Origin: Hydrangea macrophylla
Lineage: Eukaryota > Streptophyta > Magnoliopsida > Cornales > Hydrangeaceae
Reading direction: 5' to 3'
DNA length: 64,000 nt
Assembly (NCBI GenBank): GCA_033977485.1
Contig: CM066989.1
Coordinates: 35,280,595 to 35,344,594 of the forward strand
Shown piece by piece: positions 54,609 to 64,000 of the stretch. Each line of letters begins with the position of its first letter. The stretch's first letter is position 1. The position numbers and the translations under genes were made by a program. Below the pieces are notes generated by a model that worked only from the letters and a program-made list of their open reading frames with translations, was not told the origin of the DNA and did not search any database.

Positions 54609-54662
<54 letters not shown>

Positions 54663-54860
54663 GTGTGTGGTTCAAGCATACATTCATCTATTGGAAATCA
54701 GCGTGTCTTGTGCTTCTGTGGCACACAAGCTCCAATGAGGACATCTTATACTGAAAAAAATCCAGGAAGGTTTTTTAGGTGCCAACAATACCCAACCAAC
54801 ACGAATTGTGGATTTTTTCGTTGGGTTCATCATCATGATCATCTGAAAGTCTATCACCCT
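54478..54860 (+). pseudogene. Tandem GRF-type zinc-finger remnants
   Basis: Two direct repeats of ~130 bp both begin GGTTCAAGCATACATTCATC. The second encodes CFCGTQAPMRTSYTEKNPGR, then FFRCQQYPTN and NCGFFRWVHHHDH, with the C-x-C, C and C of the GRF zinc finger and the RTSxTxxNPGR core. One Arg codon is lost before the Phe pair. The first copy encodes SGTQAPMRTSYTEENPGRRF and FGCQQY but has lost the first Cys pair. Microsatellites separate the copies. GRF fingers bind nucleic acid and occur in plant transposon-borne gene families; this copy looks non-functional. Confidence 0.7.
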
Positions 54861-55870
54861 CAGCAAAGTAATCAATGTTTGGGTCCCATTTCACTCTCAC
54901 TATCTACCCCAATTTCTTCATTGGTTGCTCCATCTACCTATATACTAATGGTGTCCCTCCCATCACCACAAGCAAACATATCCAACACTTCTCCATCACC
55001 CTTAATATATATAGCTCAACCCACCATTAAAGTAAGAATCTGGAAAGTTATAGCAAATCCCACTTGTCTTCAGATTCAAACCCAATTTTTTCATAAATTC
55101 TAACATTTCAATATGTGAGATCCTATCTGGGTCTACCCTAACTATTGAAACCTTTCCTTTCATATATTTTGGTTCAGGTTCAAATACAAAGAATTGAATC
55201 TCTAAATTGACCATTGTTGCATCCATAACTCACTGACACCAACGTAAATGAACTTTTATTAGGTTAATAGACCCATGCATAAGGAGTCATACACTAAAAG
55301 ACAAATAGTATGTACAATATCTATGTAACATGCAGTAATGACGTGTGTGTATGTGTAAAATACAAGGAAACATTGGGTACCACATGACTTTTGTCAAACC
55401 CATTTGAAATACCATTTTATTATGCACTTTTTTAGAAAGAAAAAAAAAAAAAAACGAGAAAACCCTAAAGAAATACCTAATTTATTCATCAAAAGGAGTG
55501 CAAACAAATAGTATCATGTTGATTCGAGATGAGGGAACTAAATTAGGGCACGGATCTTAACACTTTCTTCAAATTTCAGTTGCTTTTGTTTCTTGAATTT
55601 CTTTTGTTTCTGCGATTTCTTGCGTTTCTTCGATCGTTTCTCTCACTTCTCCATCGATCGCAGAAAACCCTAGGGTCTCAGTCTCTCACTTCCCCATCGC
55701 AAAAATGAGCTCTTGATTTCACTATGTCCCCTTTACACCGGCGTTTAAACACCAAAGGTAGATATGACTTTTACCATGCTTTGTTAATAGCGTTTGGCCC
55801 AAAATGATATTGGATAGATGAGGGGGTGTACTCCCAAATGGGTCATAGTTGAGGGGGTGTTTTTGAAATT

Positions 55871-56400
55871 TACCCTAAAATGAATTCAAGGCTGTTGTGT
55901 TACAGAGATTGCCAAACCCAGGTTCTCAAAGACTCAAATATATAGGCCTTAATCAAGTAATACCAACCAGTATACGTTATTATAGTGTACGTTGCTTTTA
56001 TCATTAGTTAATTGTGCATACACAGGTATAAATTTCCGTACATCCGGAGAGATATGTTTACATATATTGGCGCTCTCATGGAACTCTAAAACATAAGAAA
56101 TTTCCCCAATTGACACTCACACTTAGTCTCAGTCACCTAGGTTACAGCTACACTATCACAATGTGCGCTCTGGTTTAGAAAATAAAAAATAAAAAAGAAG
56201 TGCGCATATGACAGACGCAAACATTCATCCCAATCAATGATTTGCACGGCTTATCATGCTTACAAACCTGCCACAGTGAAGAATACGGTATTAAAACCTG
56301 AGATAGAGCCACACAGTCACCAGAGAATGCACATGGTTAGTCTTGCTAACTTCGCGAGATGAAATTCATGGAAATCTACGAAGAGTCGAATATTAATAGA
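55871..56400. other. Interval with no recognised feature
   Basis: AT-rich sequence without clear gene or repeat. It includes the AG/GT-bounded 30-bp segment mentioned under the exon candidate at 53,880. Confidence 0.35.
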
Positions 56401-56408
56401 TCAATTAC

Positions 56409-57541
56409 CTATGTTACTTGGACTCTCCTACAACCCCCAAGTACTCGATCCCCGTGTCCGACCCCTGTACCCAATTCGGACACTCGGATCCTCCGCAGGT
56501 GATGAACTTAAATTTGTGGGCAGTAAGGTTTCTAACTATTGATATTAAGAAACATAGTATGTATATGTTCTGAAGTTGTCCGCATACCCGTACCTAATGT
56601 TTAAGACACGTCCCCAGATCCTAAGATTTAGATTTAGAGGAGGTCCAACACCTAGATACACACCCGCACCCGACACTGTTGGAATGGCTGATTTTATGTT
56701 AGAATTGGCTGTGATTTTATGATGACATGATTCTTATCCTTATTGGTCATGCTGACCATCTTTATTGTCTTTAATTCTCTTTTATTTCTCTCTTTATAAA
56801 GCTATATATACATTGTGATGTATGAATAAAATTATCCTTTTCCCTTTTTTCAAGTTGGTATCAGAGCCTAACTCGATTTTGGCATTGTTTCCCCACTTCC
56901 ACCTTCGGAGGGTGGTGGCCTATCAGCCGCCGGTCCTCGCTTTGCTTCGGCTTTAAGACTCAGTTCGAAGCCTCCCTACACCAACTCCACTCTTCCCCTA
57001 CGGGTGTTGTTCAACCCTCGGTCAGCCCTTTTGGGCCTTGTCCAGCCCTAGGCCAGGTCTTATCCAGCCTTCGGCTAGTCCTTTGAGGGGGAGTGGTGGA
57101 GTATATTATAGTGGCTTGAACCTTCAAGATTTGGGTTTATTGTTGCAACCACTGTTACTTGTTTTTGAATAAGAAGTTGGCTTTTCTGGTGATTTACTGT
57201 GGATGATCATTCCCACAGTCTCACACTCTAGTGGATGGTGTGTCCCACTCTTACCAACTTTCATGAATAATCTTGTTGTAACCTTATTGTTCCAAACTTC
57301 TGTGGTTTATTTCCACCTTCAATTTGCGGGGCAGTGTTGGAATGGCTGATTTTATGTTAGAATTGGCTGATTTTATGATGACATGATTCTTATCTTTATT
57401 GGTCATGTTGACCATCTTTATTGTCTTTAATTCTCTTTTATTTCTCTCTTTGTAAAGCTATATATACATTGTGATGTATGAATAAAATTATCCTTTTCCC
57501 TTTTTTCAAGTGACACCCATACCCGAGTCTGGGTAACATAG
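56409..57541. mobile_element. hAT-type MITE interrupted by a TRIM
   Basis: Ends CTATGTTACTTGGACTCT and (reversed) CTATGTTACCCAGACTCG are inverted repeats. Perfect 8-bp duplications TCAATTAC flank it (56,401-56,408 and 57,542-57,549), the duplication size of hAT elements. Without the TRIM and its duplication it is ~293 bp, non-coding, with many ACCC/GACAC motifs. Confidence 0.8.
56677..57511 (+). mobile_element. TRIM (miniature LTR retrotransposon)
   Basis: 835 bp with near-identical direct terminal repeats (56,677-56,855 and 57,335-57,511; 179 and 177 bp) starting TGTTGGAATGGCTG and ending TTTTTTCAAGT. A TGGTATCAGAGCC primer-binding site follows the first repeat without a gap (56,856-56,868), and GCGGGGCAG precedes the second. 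Perfect GACAC duplications flank it (56,672-56,676 and 57,512-57,516). The 479-bp interior is non-coding. The duplication and PBS both place the LTR end at AAGT, not CA. Confidence 0.9.
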
Positions 57542-57549
57542 TCAATTAC

Positions 57550-59380
57550 CACATCACTTCATTGGAGCTCTATTTGTTTCAAACTTAATTAATTGGACAA
57601 AAGGCTATCTTTTCATTTCAACAGTTATGGCGGGTATTTTTAAATTCTAATTTTGCTTAGGTTTGTAAAGATTATGCATACACAGTAAGCATTCTTTCTT
57701 ACAGTGAGGTATTCCCCTTTAGATCAAGAAGTGTGATTTACTTGCTCTAATGAAATTTGCAAGGAAGCACGGACTCTTTTAAAAGGGTCATGTATCAATA
57801 TCCGTATCTGACACTTCTATACTTTTCGGACAACAGACGCGCTATTAATGAACAAAAGTAGTTACCGGCTTACCGCCAAAGCTCACATGTAAGCAAATAA
57901 TTATTTAAACAAGGTTCAGCATAAACTTTCACAAAGACTTCTGGAGTTGAACAATATAATGCGTTCAAAACAATTAAATTCGTCTATACCTGCTAGTTTA
58001 AAGAACGTGAAAAGTTTTGAATTTGACAACATCAAGGAAATGGAGGAATTAGGACATAAAGAAGCCTATGATACAACTCGTGTCTAGTAAAAGTATAGGA
58101 ACCAAGAACATAGTGGTAGACAGATATAACAAATTGACATACAATAGCAAAAGAAAATCCAAATTTTGCCTATGATGACTTCCTGGTGAGCTAAGGTTAT
58201 ATGAGGCTTCTAGGTTTGAAGTCAAAAGGTGAGAAATATGTACCTTGATGTCGGGAAGGGCTGGAATTGAATTAGTTCTAGGTGTTTGAAGTTGTTAGAA
58301 TTGCATAGCTCGATTTGCAAGGCTCAGAATTTTAGTCAAAAGTTATTAAAGGCCAAATAGAGGTAAAACAAGAATAGGCCATGATAGAGTGGAAATCTAA
58401 GGATGGGATTTGGGTTGTTCATGGTCTACCAAGTACCAACAATAAGCCTCGTTAGTTTCTAATTTGGCCCATTAGGGTTATGAAAGAAGAAGAAGAAGAA
58501 GAAGAAGAAGAAGAAGAATACCACCTTTAGACAATGTCCCTGTGCCTATCAAAATTTAGGAGGAAGAAAAATCCTTTAGAATCTCCGGTTACTCCATAAC
58601 TCAAAAACTATTTTACCTGGAGTGATCAAAATGCATAGATTCTCACTTTGACTATTAAACTACTCTAAACCCACTAAAGATTAGTTATCAAGATCCAATT
58701 AGATATTTGACCCTATATATTAGCCTTAGACTACTACTAGATCTATGGATGCAATGAGTAAAGCATTTGGCTGTTCAGGATCAGCTCGTTAATTTTTCAG
58801 TGGTACAAAACTCACAGCGGGTTAGTTCCGAGCTCAAAGATGTATATTCATAAATAGCTCAGGTGATAAAAGAAGCAGCTCATGAGCGGTTTTGTCAGCT
58901 GATTTAAAAGATAGGATATAACTTCTTGTTATCCATTTACCATGTGCCTGTTAGATAAACCTTAATTTATGATAATTATATGATACAAGTAAAAAATTGG
59001 AGGAAAGGTGACCTCATAATTGGTGCCATCATGTCACATTGGCTTCCGTTAGGTGCGCCTTCCTGGACACCCTCTATTTGGATGGTATAGTGGATAGAAC
59101 AGAGCGGACACTAACAACACTAACAGGGTAGAAGCAATACTTTTCTGAAGGAGGGCATCTTACTTTAATCAGAAGCACAAATTCCAGCCTCGCTATAACC
59201 TCTTATCTCTCTTTCCTATCCAGGTTTCGATAGGTAAGATCGTAAAGGGATTTGCGAAATTGTAAAGGAATTTCCTGCAGGGAGGATTAGGTGAAAATTT
59301 ATATACCATCTGGTGAGCTTGGAATTGGGGTGATGTTTGGAAACCTTTGATTAGGGATCAAGAAACTTAGAACGCTAGCT
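57550..59380. other. Interval with no recognised gene
   Basis: No transposon or host gene could be assigned. A GAA microsatellite is at 58,485-58,519. A minus-strand open stretch near 57,881-57,990 (KVYAEPCLNNYLLTCELW) has no start, usable intron or homology I recognise. Confidence 0.4.
58485..58519. repeat. (GAA)n microsatellite
   Basis: About eleven GAA units. Confidence 0.9.
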
Positions 59381-59387
59381 TTATTGA

Positions 59388-59722
59388 GAATCATGGTTCG
59401 AATTATCGGCCGATACCGAGTCGTATCGGCCATGTCAACTCGGTTTCGGTGTGGTCCGATACGTGTCACCTTGGCGATACCGAGACGAGTCAAAAAAATT
59501 CTTGGAAAAGGGAAGAAAGGTACCAGATGGTCCAGATCTGAATCTTGCATGCATCGTCGAGGGTTTTCTCTCTCTTTTGAGCCCCATCTTTCTAGATTTA
59601 AAGCATCGGAGCTGTGTATCGCTGTATGAATGTCAGAGTGTGTGTGTGTGTGTGTGTGTCGATGTGAGTCTGTGTGTGTGTAAATCTACATCTCTTCCTC
59701 TTCTTCTTCTTCTTCTTCTCCT

Positions 59723-59767
<45 letters not shown>

Positions 59768-60454
59768 ATCTGCAAATGACCCATCTGATCTCTTCTCTTT
59801 AGGTTAGTTATTTATTTTAAAATCCTTTAGTTTTGTGTATTTAAAGCTTTTACCCATAGTAATTTTCTAACATTTCAAAATAAACCCCAACTTATCTCAC
59901 ACTTTAGTATATTAAAACTTTCACCTCAAAAGTATTAAAATATGTTTCAAAATAACCCCTATGTGTTGACAAAGTCACCAATTGTGCAAGAAACTTATGT
60001 AATAAAAAAATTTTAAAATGTTTAGTTATTTATTAAAAAATTGTTTAATGATTCGTTTAAAATGTAAACTTATTTATAAAAAAAGTGTTTGTTTATAAAA
60101 AAAATGTTTACTTATTTGTTTAAAATGTTTGTTTATAAAAAAATAAAAAATAAAATGTTTATCTATTTGTTTAAAATGTGTATGTGTAATAAAAAAATGT
60201 TTAAAATGTTTACTTATTTGTTTAAAATGTGTATGTGTAATAAAAAAAATGCTCAAACAGTAGATCGGCAGCCTGTGAGTTGAATAATTTGTGAATTTAT
60301 AATTAGTACATTGGGTATTGTGACAATCTATTATGCCAATTTTGCTATTCTTATTGTTTTAGAATTTTTGGTTATTTTTCACATATTTTTTAACCTTAAA
60401 TCTAGCGTTTCATTGCGTATCGTCCGATTCCAGGCCGATACCGCGACCCCGTGA
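59388..60454. repeat. CCGATACC-type repeat, possible TIR element
   Basis: GGCCGATACCGAGTCGTATCGG at 59,410 and GTCCGATTCCAGGCCGATACC at 60,423 bracket an AT-rich interior. Multiple GTATCGG/CCGATAC palindromic pieces occur at the left. Contains TG, CTT and CT microsatellites (59,638-59,764) and a tandem AT-rich repeat at 60,028-60,252. True ends and target duplication were not found. Confidence 0.35.
60028..60252. repeat. AT-rich tandem repeat (TTTAAAATGTTTACTTATTTG)
   Basis: Roughly four irregular units of 45-60 bp containing TTTAAAATGT, TTACTTATTTG and GTGTATGTGTAATAAAAAAA; the last two are the most alike. Confidence 0.7.
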
Positions 60455-60879
60455 TGTAGAACACAAAGGTAGTTTTGATAAGGTGAAGGACTGTAAACTG
60501 TCAGGACTGTTTTCCAACAATGAATAGTAACGTGAACAGTAAATAACAGGACTGTTATGTGAATAAAGTTGAATTGAAATGAAGGGAAAAGGAAGAGGGA
60601 AGAAAGAATTATCTAGGCTTCACACCTAGGGCTTCTTTGGCATCACACCAAAGGAAGGCTGCATCTCACAAGCCAAGAAAGCTGAATAGCTGTAGAAATT
60701 TCTTCATTCATTGATTTCTAAAATCTTGAGATACAAAAATTTATAAACCACCAAAACATAGATTCAAGATATAGGTTTAATAGACAGTCAATGCAAATGT
60801 CCTTTGCTATTCCCTAAGGGGTTAGGTGGGGATGCAACTAACATTTACCCTAAGGGATTAGGTGGGGATGCAACTAACA
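60455..60879 (-). repeat. Candidate 3' LTR of the chromovirus
   Basis: On the minus strand TGTTAGTTGCATCCCC...GTGTTCTACA (425 bp), directly downstream of the pol frame. A 34-36-bp tandem pair at its start (60,811-60,881) doubles the TGTTAGTTGC motif. A TTTATAAATT box lies at about 60,740. The boundary is inferred from TG...CA tips only, since the other LTR is outside the window or lost. Confidence 0.45.
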
Positions 60880-60968
60880 TTTACTGAAATGGACCTAGTA
60901 AATGCAAAAATGTGTCTAATAAATGCTGATTACATGCAACTATGTGTTGGCTCAGCCACTAATAACTA

Positions 60969-62865
60969 AGCCCATATATTAGGCAATCTCCCATGTGGGT
61001 TCATGTCATCCAATGCATGCCAAATCAAGTTCTGGGCCTTAGAATACTCCTTAGAATGATCCCGCCCAGATCTTTTATTCCCCTTAGAATGCTGCCACTG
61101 ATTTCCATCAACTCTTCCTGGCTTGAAAGAACTCGACCCTGGCGAGTTAATTGCATGGAATCTCTAATAGAGGTCATGGTTGAGATGTTGCAACTCATTA
61201 TCAATAACCCACGTGCAATTTGAAAGTGATCGCCCCTTCCATTTGACAAGATATTTCTGGTAACCACCACCCCAAGTAGATACAATTTGATGGTCAACAA
61301 TATCTTCAATTTCTTCCTTCAGTTTTGGAGCTTGCGGGAGACGAACAATCTGATCACTGGGAGTACTATCATCATGGTGCCCAGAATAAGTAGTGAGGTC
61401 CTCAATGTTAAACACATTACTAATGCTCATGTCGTTCGGTAAGTCAAGTACATAGGCATTGGAGCTGATTTTCTTCAAAACTTTGTAAGGGCCATCACTC
61501 CTTGAATGAAGTTTCCTATAAGAACCTCTAGGATAACGTTCTGGTCGGTTTCGAACCATAACCATATCCCCTTCATTAAATTCAACAAACCTTCTTTTCA
61601 AATCAGCATGTTTTTTGTAACCCTCATTGCTGGTTGCAATTTTTCTTCTAACTTCATCATGTATGTCATGAATGTGCTTACTAAAAGCTTCAGCTTCCGC
61701 ACTAGGACGAGCCTCAATTGGGAGAGGAACCAAATCAATTGGTTTCCTAGGGAGTAAACCTGTCACAATCTCAAATGGGCTTCTACCCGTGGTCCTGTGC
61801 ACAGAACTATTATATGCAAATTCAGCCATAGGAAGTACTTGATCCCAACTGGTAATATGATCACCCATAAGGCAGCGAAGAAGATCTCCCAAACTCCGAT
61901 TAACAACCTCCGTCTGTCCATCAGTTTGTGGATGGAAAGAGGATGAAAATTTCAGCTTTGTATTCAGCAACTTCCATAGAGTGCGCCAAAAATAACTCAC
62001 AAACTTCACATCATGGTTGGGCCCTCCACCAATTCCAACATGTGATGCATCACAAGTTACTTCAAACACTTTTGAAAAGTCGGGAAGATGTAGAACAGGA
62101 GCTGAAGTCATCAGCTTTTTTATCTCCTCAAAAGCTTTTGTTGCTGATTGGGTCCAAACAAGTTGTCCTCCTTTCATACAATTTGTGATTGGTGCCATTA
62201 CTGTGCTGAAATTTCTGATGAAGCGTTGCTAGCCCATGAACACTCCGTACTTCATGCAAGGTACTTGGAATCGGCCATTCTAATATGGCATTCACCTTGC
62301 TTGGGTCAACCTTCACGCCTTTAGATGAAACAACAAAGCCCAAGAATACCACACTTGGACTCATAAAAGAACACTTCCTCAAATTTAGGTAGAGACTTTC
62401 CCGGCGAAGGACCCTCATAACTTGTTCAAGATGAGAGATATGCTCTTCTCGCGTCTTGCTATATATTAAAATGTCATCAAAGTAGACAACCAGAAATCGG
62501 CTAATGAAAGGTTGTAATAATTGTGTCATGAAGCGCATGAAGGTACTTGGTGCATTTGAAAGACCAAATGGCATAACTAGCCACTCATATAGCCCATCTC
62601 TTGTTTTGAAGGCCGTCTTCCACTCATCTCCAAGTCTTATACGAATTTGATGGTAGCCACTTTTCAGATCCATCTTCGAAAAGACACAAGAACCAGCCAT
62701 CATGTCTAACATATCATCGAGTCGGGGAATAGGGAAGCGATATTTAACTGTGATCTTGTTAATAGCGCGGCTATCCACACACATTCGCCAACTGCCATCT
62801 TTCTTTGGGGTGAGTAAAGCAGGGACAGCGCAAGGGCTTAAACTTTCACGGATAAAACCTTTGGA
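60969..62865 (-). pseudogene. Chromovirus pol with fused deletion (RT, partial integrase, chromodomain)
   Basis: The frame 62,877-62,128 encodes [71 protein letters not shown], the active site [12 protein letters not shown], and [18 protein letters not shown]. After a frameshift, 62,198-61,164 continues: the RNase H start (VFEVTCDASHVGIGG) is joined in frame to the integrase core (HDVKFVSYFWRTLWKLLNTK, HPQTDGQTEVVNRSLGDLLR). The rest of integrase and a chromodomain (QKYLVKWKGRSLSNCTWV) follow. RNase H and the integrase N-terminus, including its zinc finger and first catalytic Asp, are missing. The chromodomain would guide integration to chromatin. A TAG at about 61,163 cuts off a further C-terminal tail (to 60,969). 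Confidence 0.9.
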
Positions 62866-64000
62866 TAGGGGTGGCAATCGGGTCGTGTCGGGTCATAATC
62901 GTGTCGGGTCATTATCGTGTCGGGTCATTGTCGTGTCGGGTTATAATCGTGTCATAATCGTGTCGGGTTATAATCGTGACGGGTCATATACGGGTCACCC
63001 GTTTAACCCGTCTAACCCGTGTAGGGTGTCATTGGTTCGGCTCAGTTCGGTTCGGATCGGATCGGATTAAATCGAATCGAATTTTTATTTTTTTTTCAAC
63101 TTTTTTTCCATGTTTTGAAAACCAACCGAAGTGGTCGGTTCGATCTATTTTGCCAATTTTGGCGATCAGATCAATTTTTTAGTTGTAAGTAATTTAAGAA
63201 ACCCAATCGGTTAGCTCGGTTCGGCTATTCGAAATAAGCTTACAACCCAACTAAGAACACAAACAAGTTTTCCATCAAATGTATCAATTATTAACACGTA
63301 CATCTTAAATACCAAAATACTACAAAAATAGCAATATCTAACTATTATAAACTTAACACCCAAGCACATCCACACAAACTGAATAAGAAGAAATATTGTT
63401 TTTACTAACAGTATAAAAAAATTTCTTCACTTGCCATCCATCAAGAATCAAGATTAACAGTTGTATTTATCTAATTGACTAATTTGTCTCCCTCTCAATC
63501 CAGCAATCCTAGCGGGCTTCCTCCCTTTTTTTTCTTTCTTTTTTATTTTTTAATTATTTTTTATTTTTATTTTTTATGCAATGCTTGATGCATGAATGCT
63601 TGCAGGCTCCAGCTTCCTTCGTCCCTTATTAGTTATTAATTATTATTTTTTTATTACATTAGTTATTAATTATTATACATAAATTTAATTGTTTGGTAAG
63701 TTGGTAACTACTTTTTTTTTTTAGCAAAAAAAAAACAATTTTAGTTTATATATATCTATATGTATTTTAAATATTTTTTTTTTCTCTAAAAAAAAATAAT
63801 AATAATTTTTAAAAAAAAAAAATTTTAATTTTTTTATATTACTTTTATTTTAGACTTCCAGATTATTAAAAATTATTTTTAAAACTAAAAAAAAAAATAC
63901 CCCAACTACACTTAAATACTTAATCGGGTCAAACGGGATAGACGGGTTGACCCGCTTCAACCCATTTATTAATCGTGTCAAACGAGTCGACTCGTTTACG
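62866..64000 (+). mobile_element. hAT-like non-autonomous element, left part
   Basis: Starts TAGGGGTGGCAATCGGGTCG inside the chromovirus RT, the terminal sequence of a common plant hAT-like repeat. A 16-bp tandem subterminal repeat follows (ATAATCGTGTCGGGTC, six or seven units, 62,880-62,990), then ~900 bp of very AT-rich non-coding DNA with long A/T runs. CGGGTCAAACGGG and related motifs reappear at 63,926-64,000, so the right end lies just past the window. The candidate left target site is CCTTTGGA (62,858-62,865). Confidence 0.6.

Larger units (their letters stand above)
54180..55870. mobile_element. TIR-type DNA element carrying GRF zinc-finger remnants
   Basis: CCAACTATGACCCGTTTTCG at 54,189 and the reversed CTCAACTATGACCCATTTGG at about 55,850 are inverted copies of the same subterminal sequence, each followed by C-rich CACCCCC(C)T. 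Between them lie CT microsatellites, GRF zinc-finger coding remnants and a sequence with AAACCCTAGGGT at 55,665. Exact ends and target duplication were not resolved. Confidence 0.4.

Noticed and set aside
57881..57990. Minus-strand stretch reading VFVKVYAEPCLNNYLLTCELW with splice-like borders
   Set aside because: The implied intron would be only ~49 bp, no start codon or compatible neighbour exon was found, and the frame is short enough to be chance.
59384..59768. Open frames in three registers at 59.4-59.8 kb
   Set aside because: Derived from GC-rich repeat sequence and TG/CT microsatellites; no domain, and they overlap each other.

Overview
The window is a repeat-dominated stretch of a flowering-plant nuclear genome. 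The evidence is the repertoire of elements: a Ty3/Gypsy Tat-type element with a second RNase H, an Athila-type element with the typical TGGCGCCGTTGCC primer-binding site, chromoviruses, Ty1/Copia elements, a plant LINE with a zf-RVT domain, MULE- and hAT-type MITEs and a TRIM. The sequence is AT-rich with long CT/GA microsatellites. I see no intact host gene, no tRNA or rRNA gene, no CRISPR array and no bacterial feature. Almost every coding stretch is a retroelement pseudogene carrying stops and frameshifts. Identity estimates and lineage names rest on reading motifs by eye.

Layout. 1-5,730: minus-strand Tat-lineage Gypsy remnant (gag, protease, RT, RNase H, aRNH; integrase lies off the left edge), followed by a truncated long LTR ('family A', 5,731-8,158) and an LTR fragment ('family C', 8,159-8,941). 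8,942-17,796: one plus-strand LINE with a poly(A) tail, broken by two solo LTRs with perfect 5-bp target duplications (family C 10,035-12,661, CCAAT; family A 14,327-17,584, GGAGT). 17,828-23,162: a complete but decayed Copia element with 155/153-bp LTRs. 23,163-24,615: a run of MITEs. 24,616-27,690: minus-strand Copia remnant with its 3' LTR. 27,690-38,919: Athila-type DNA in a partly tandem arrangement (3' internal region, LTR, PBS/gag/protease, 3' internal region, LTR), with a solo Copia LTR inside (28,526-30,034, TTTAT duplication).

40,439-50,732 is a four-deep nest. A family C solo LTR (AAACC duplication) contains a short chromovirus-like element (family B). The 5' LTR of B contains a family A solo LTR, and that LTR contains a second family A solo LTR (GTCAC duplication). 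51,282-52,340: four MULE-type MITEs. 53,880-53,990: a possible last exon of a host gene. About 54,180-55,870: a TIR element carrying degenerate GRF zinc-finger repeats. 56,409-57,541: a hAT-type MITE (8-bp TCAATTAC duplication) holding an 835-bp TRIM (GACAC duplication). 60,455-62,865: minus-strand chromovirus with a fused pol deletion. 62,866-end: the start of a hAT-like element.

The parts do not form a pathway; the window records successive insertion, LTR-LTR recombination and decay. The pattern I find most worth following is that three LTR families each carry an array of short palindromic motifs just upstream of a TATA box: CAATCGATTG-type in Copia and family C, GTGCCGC-type in family A. 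Similar motifs recur between otherwise unrelated elements.
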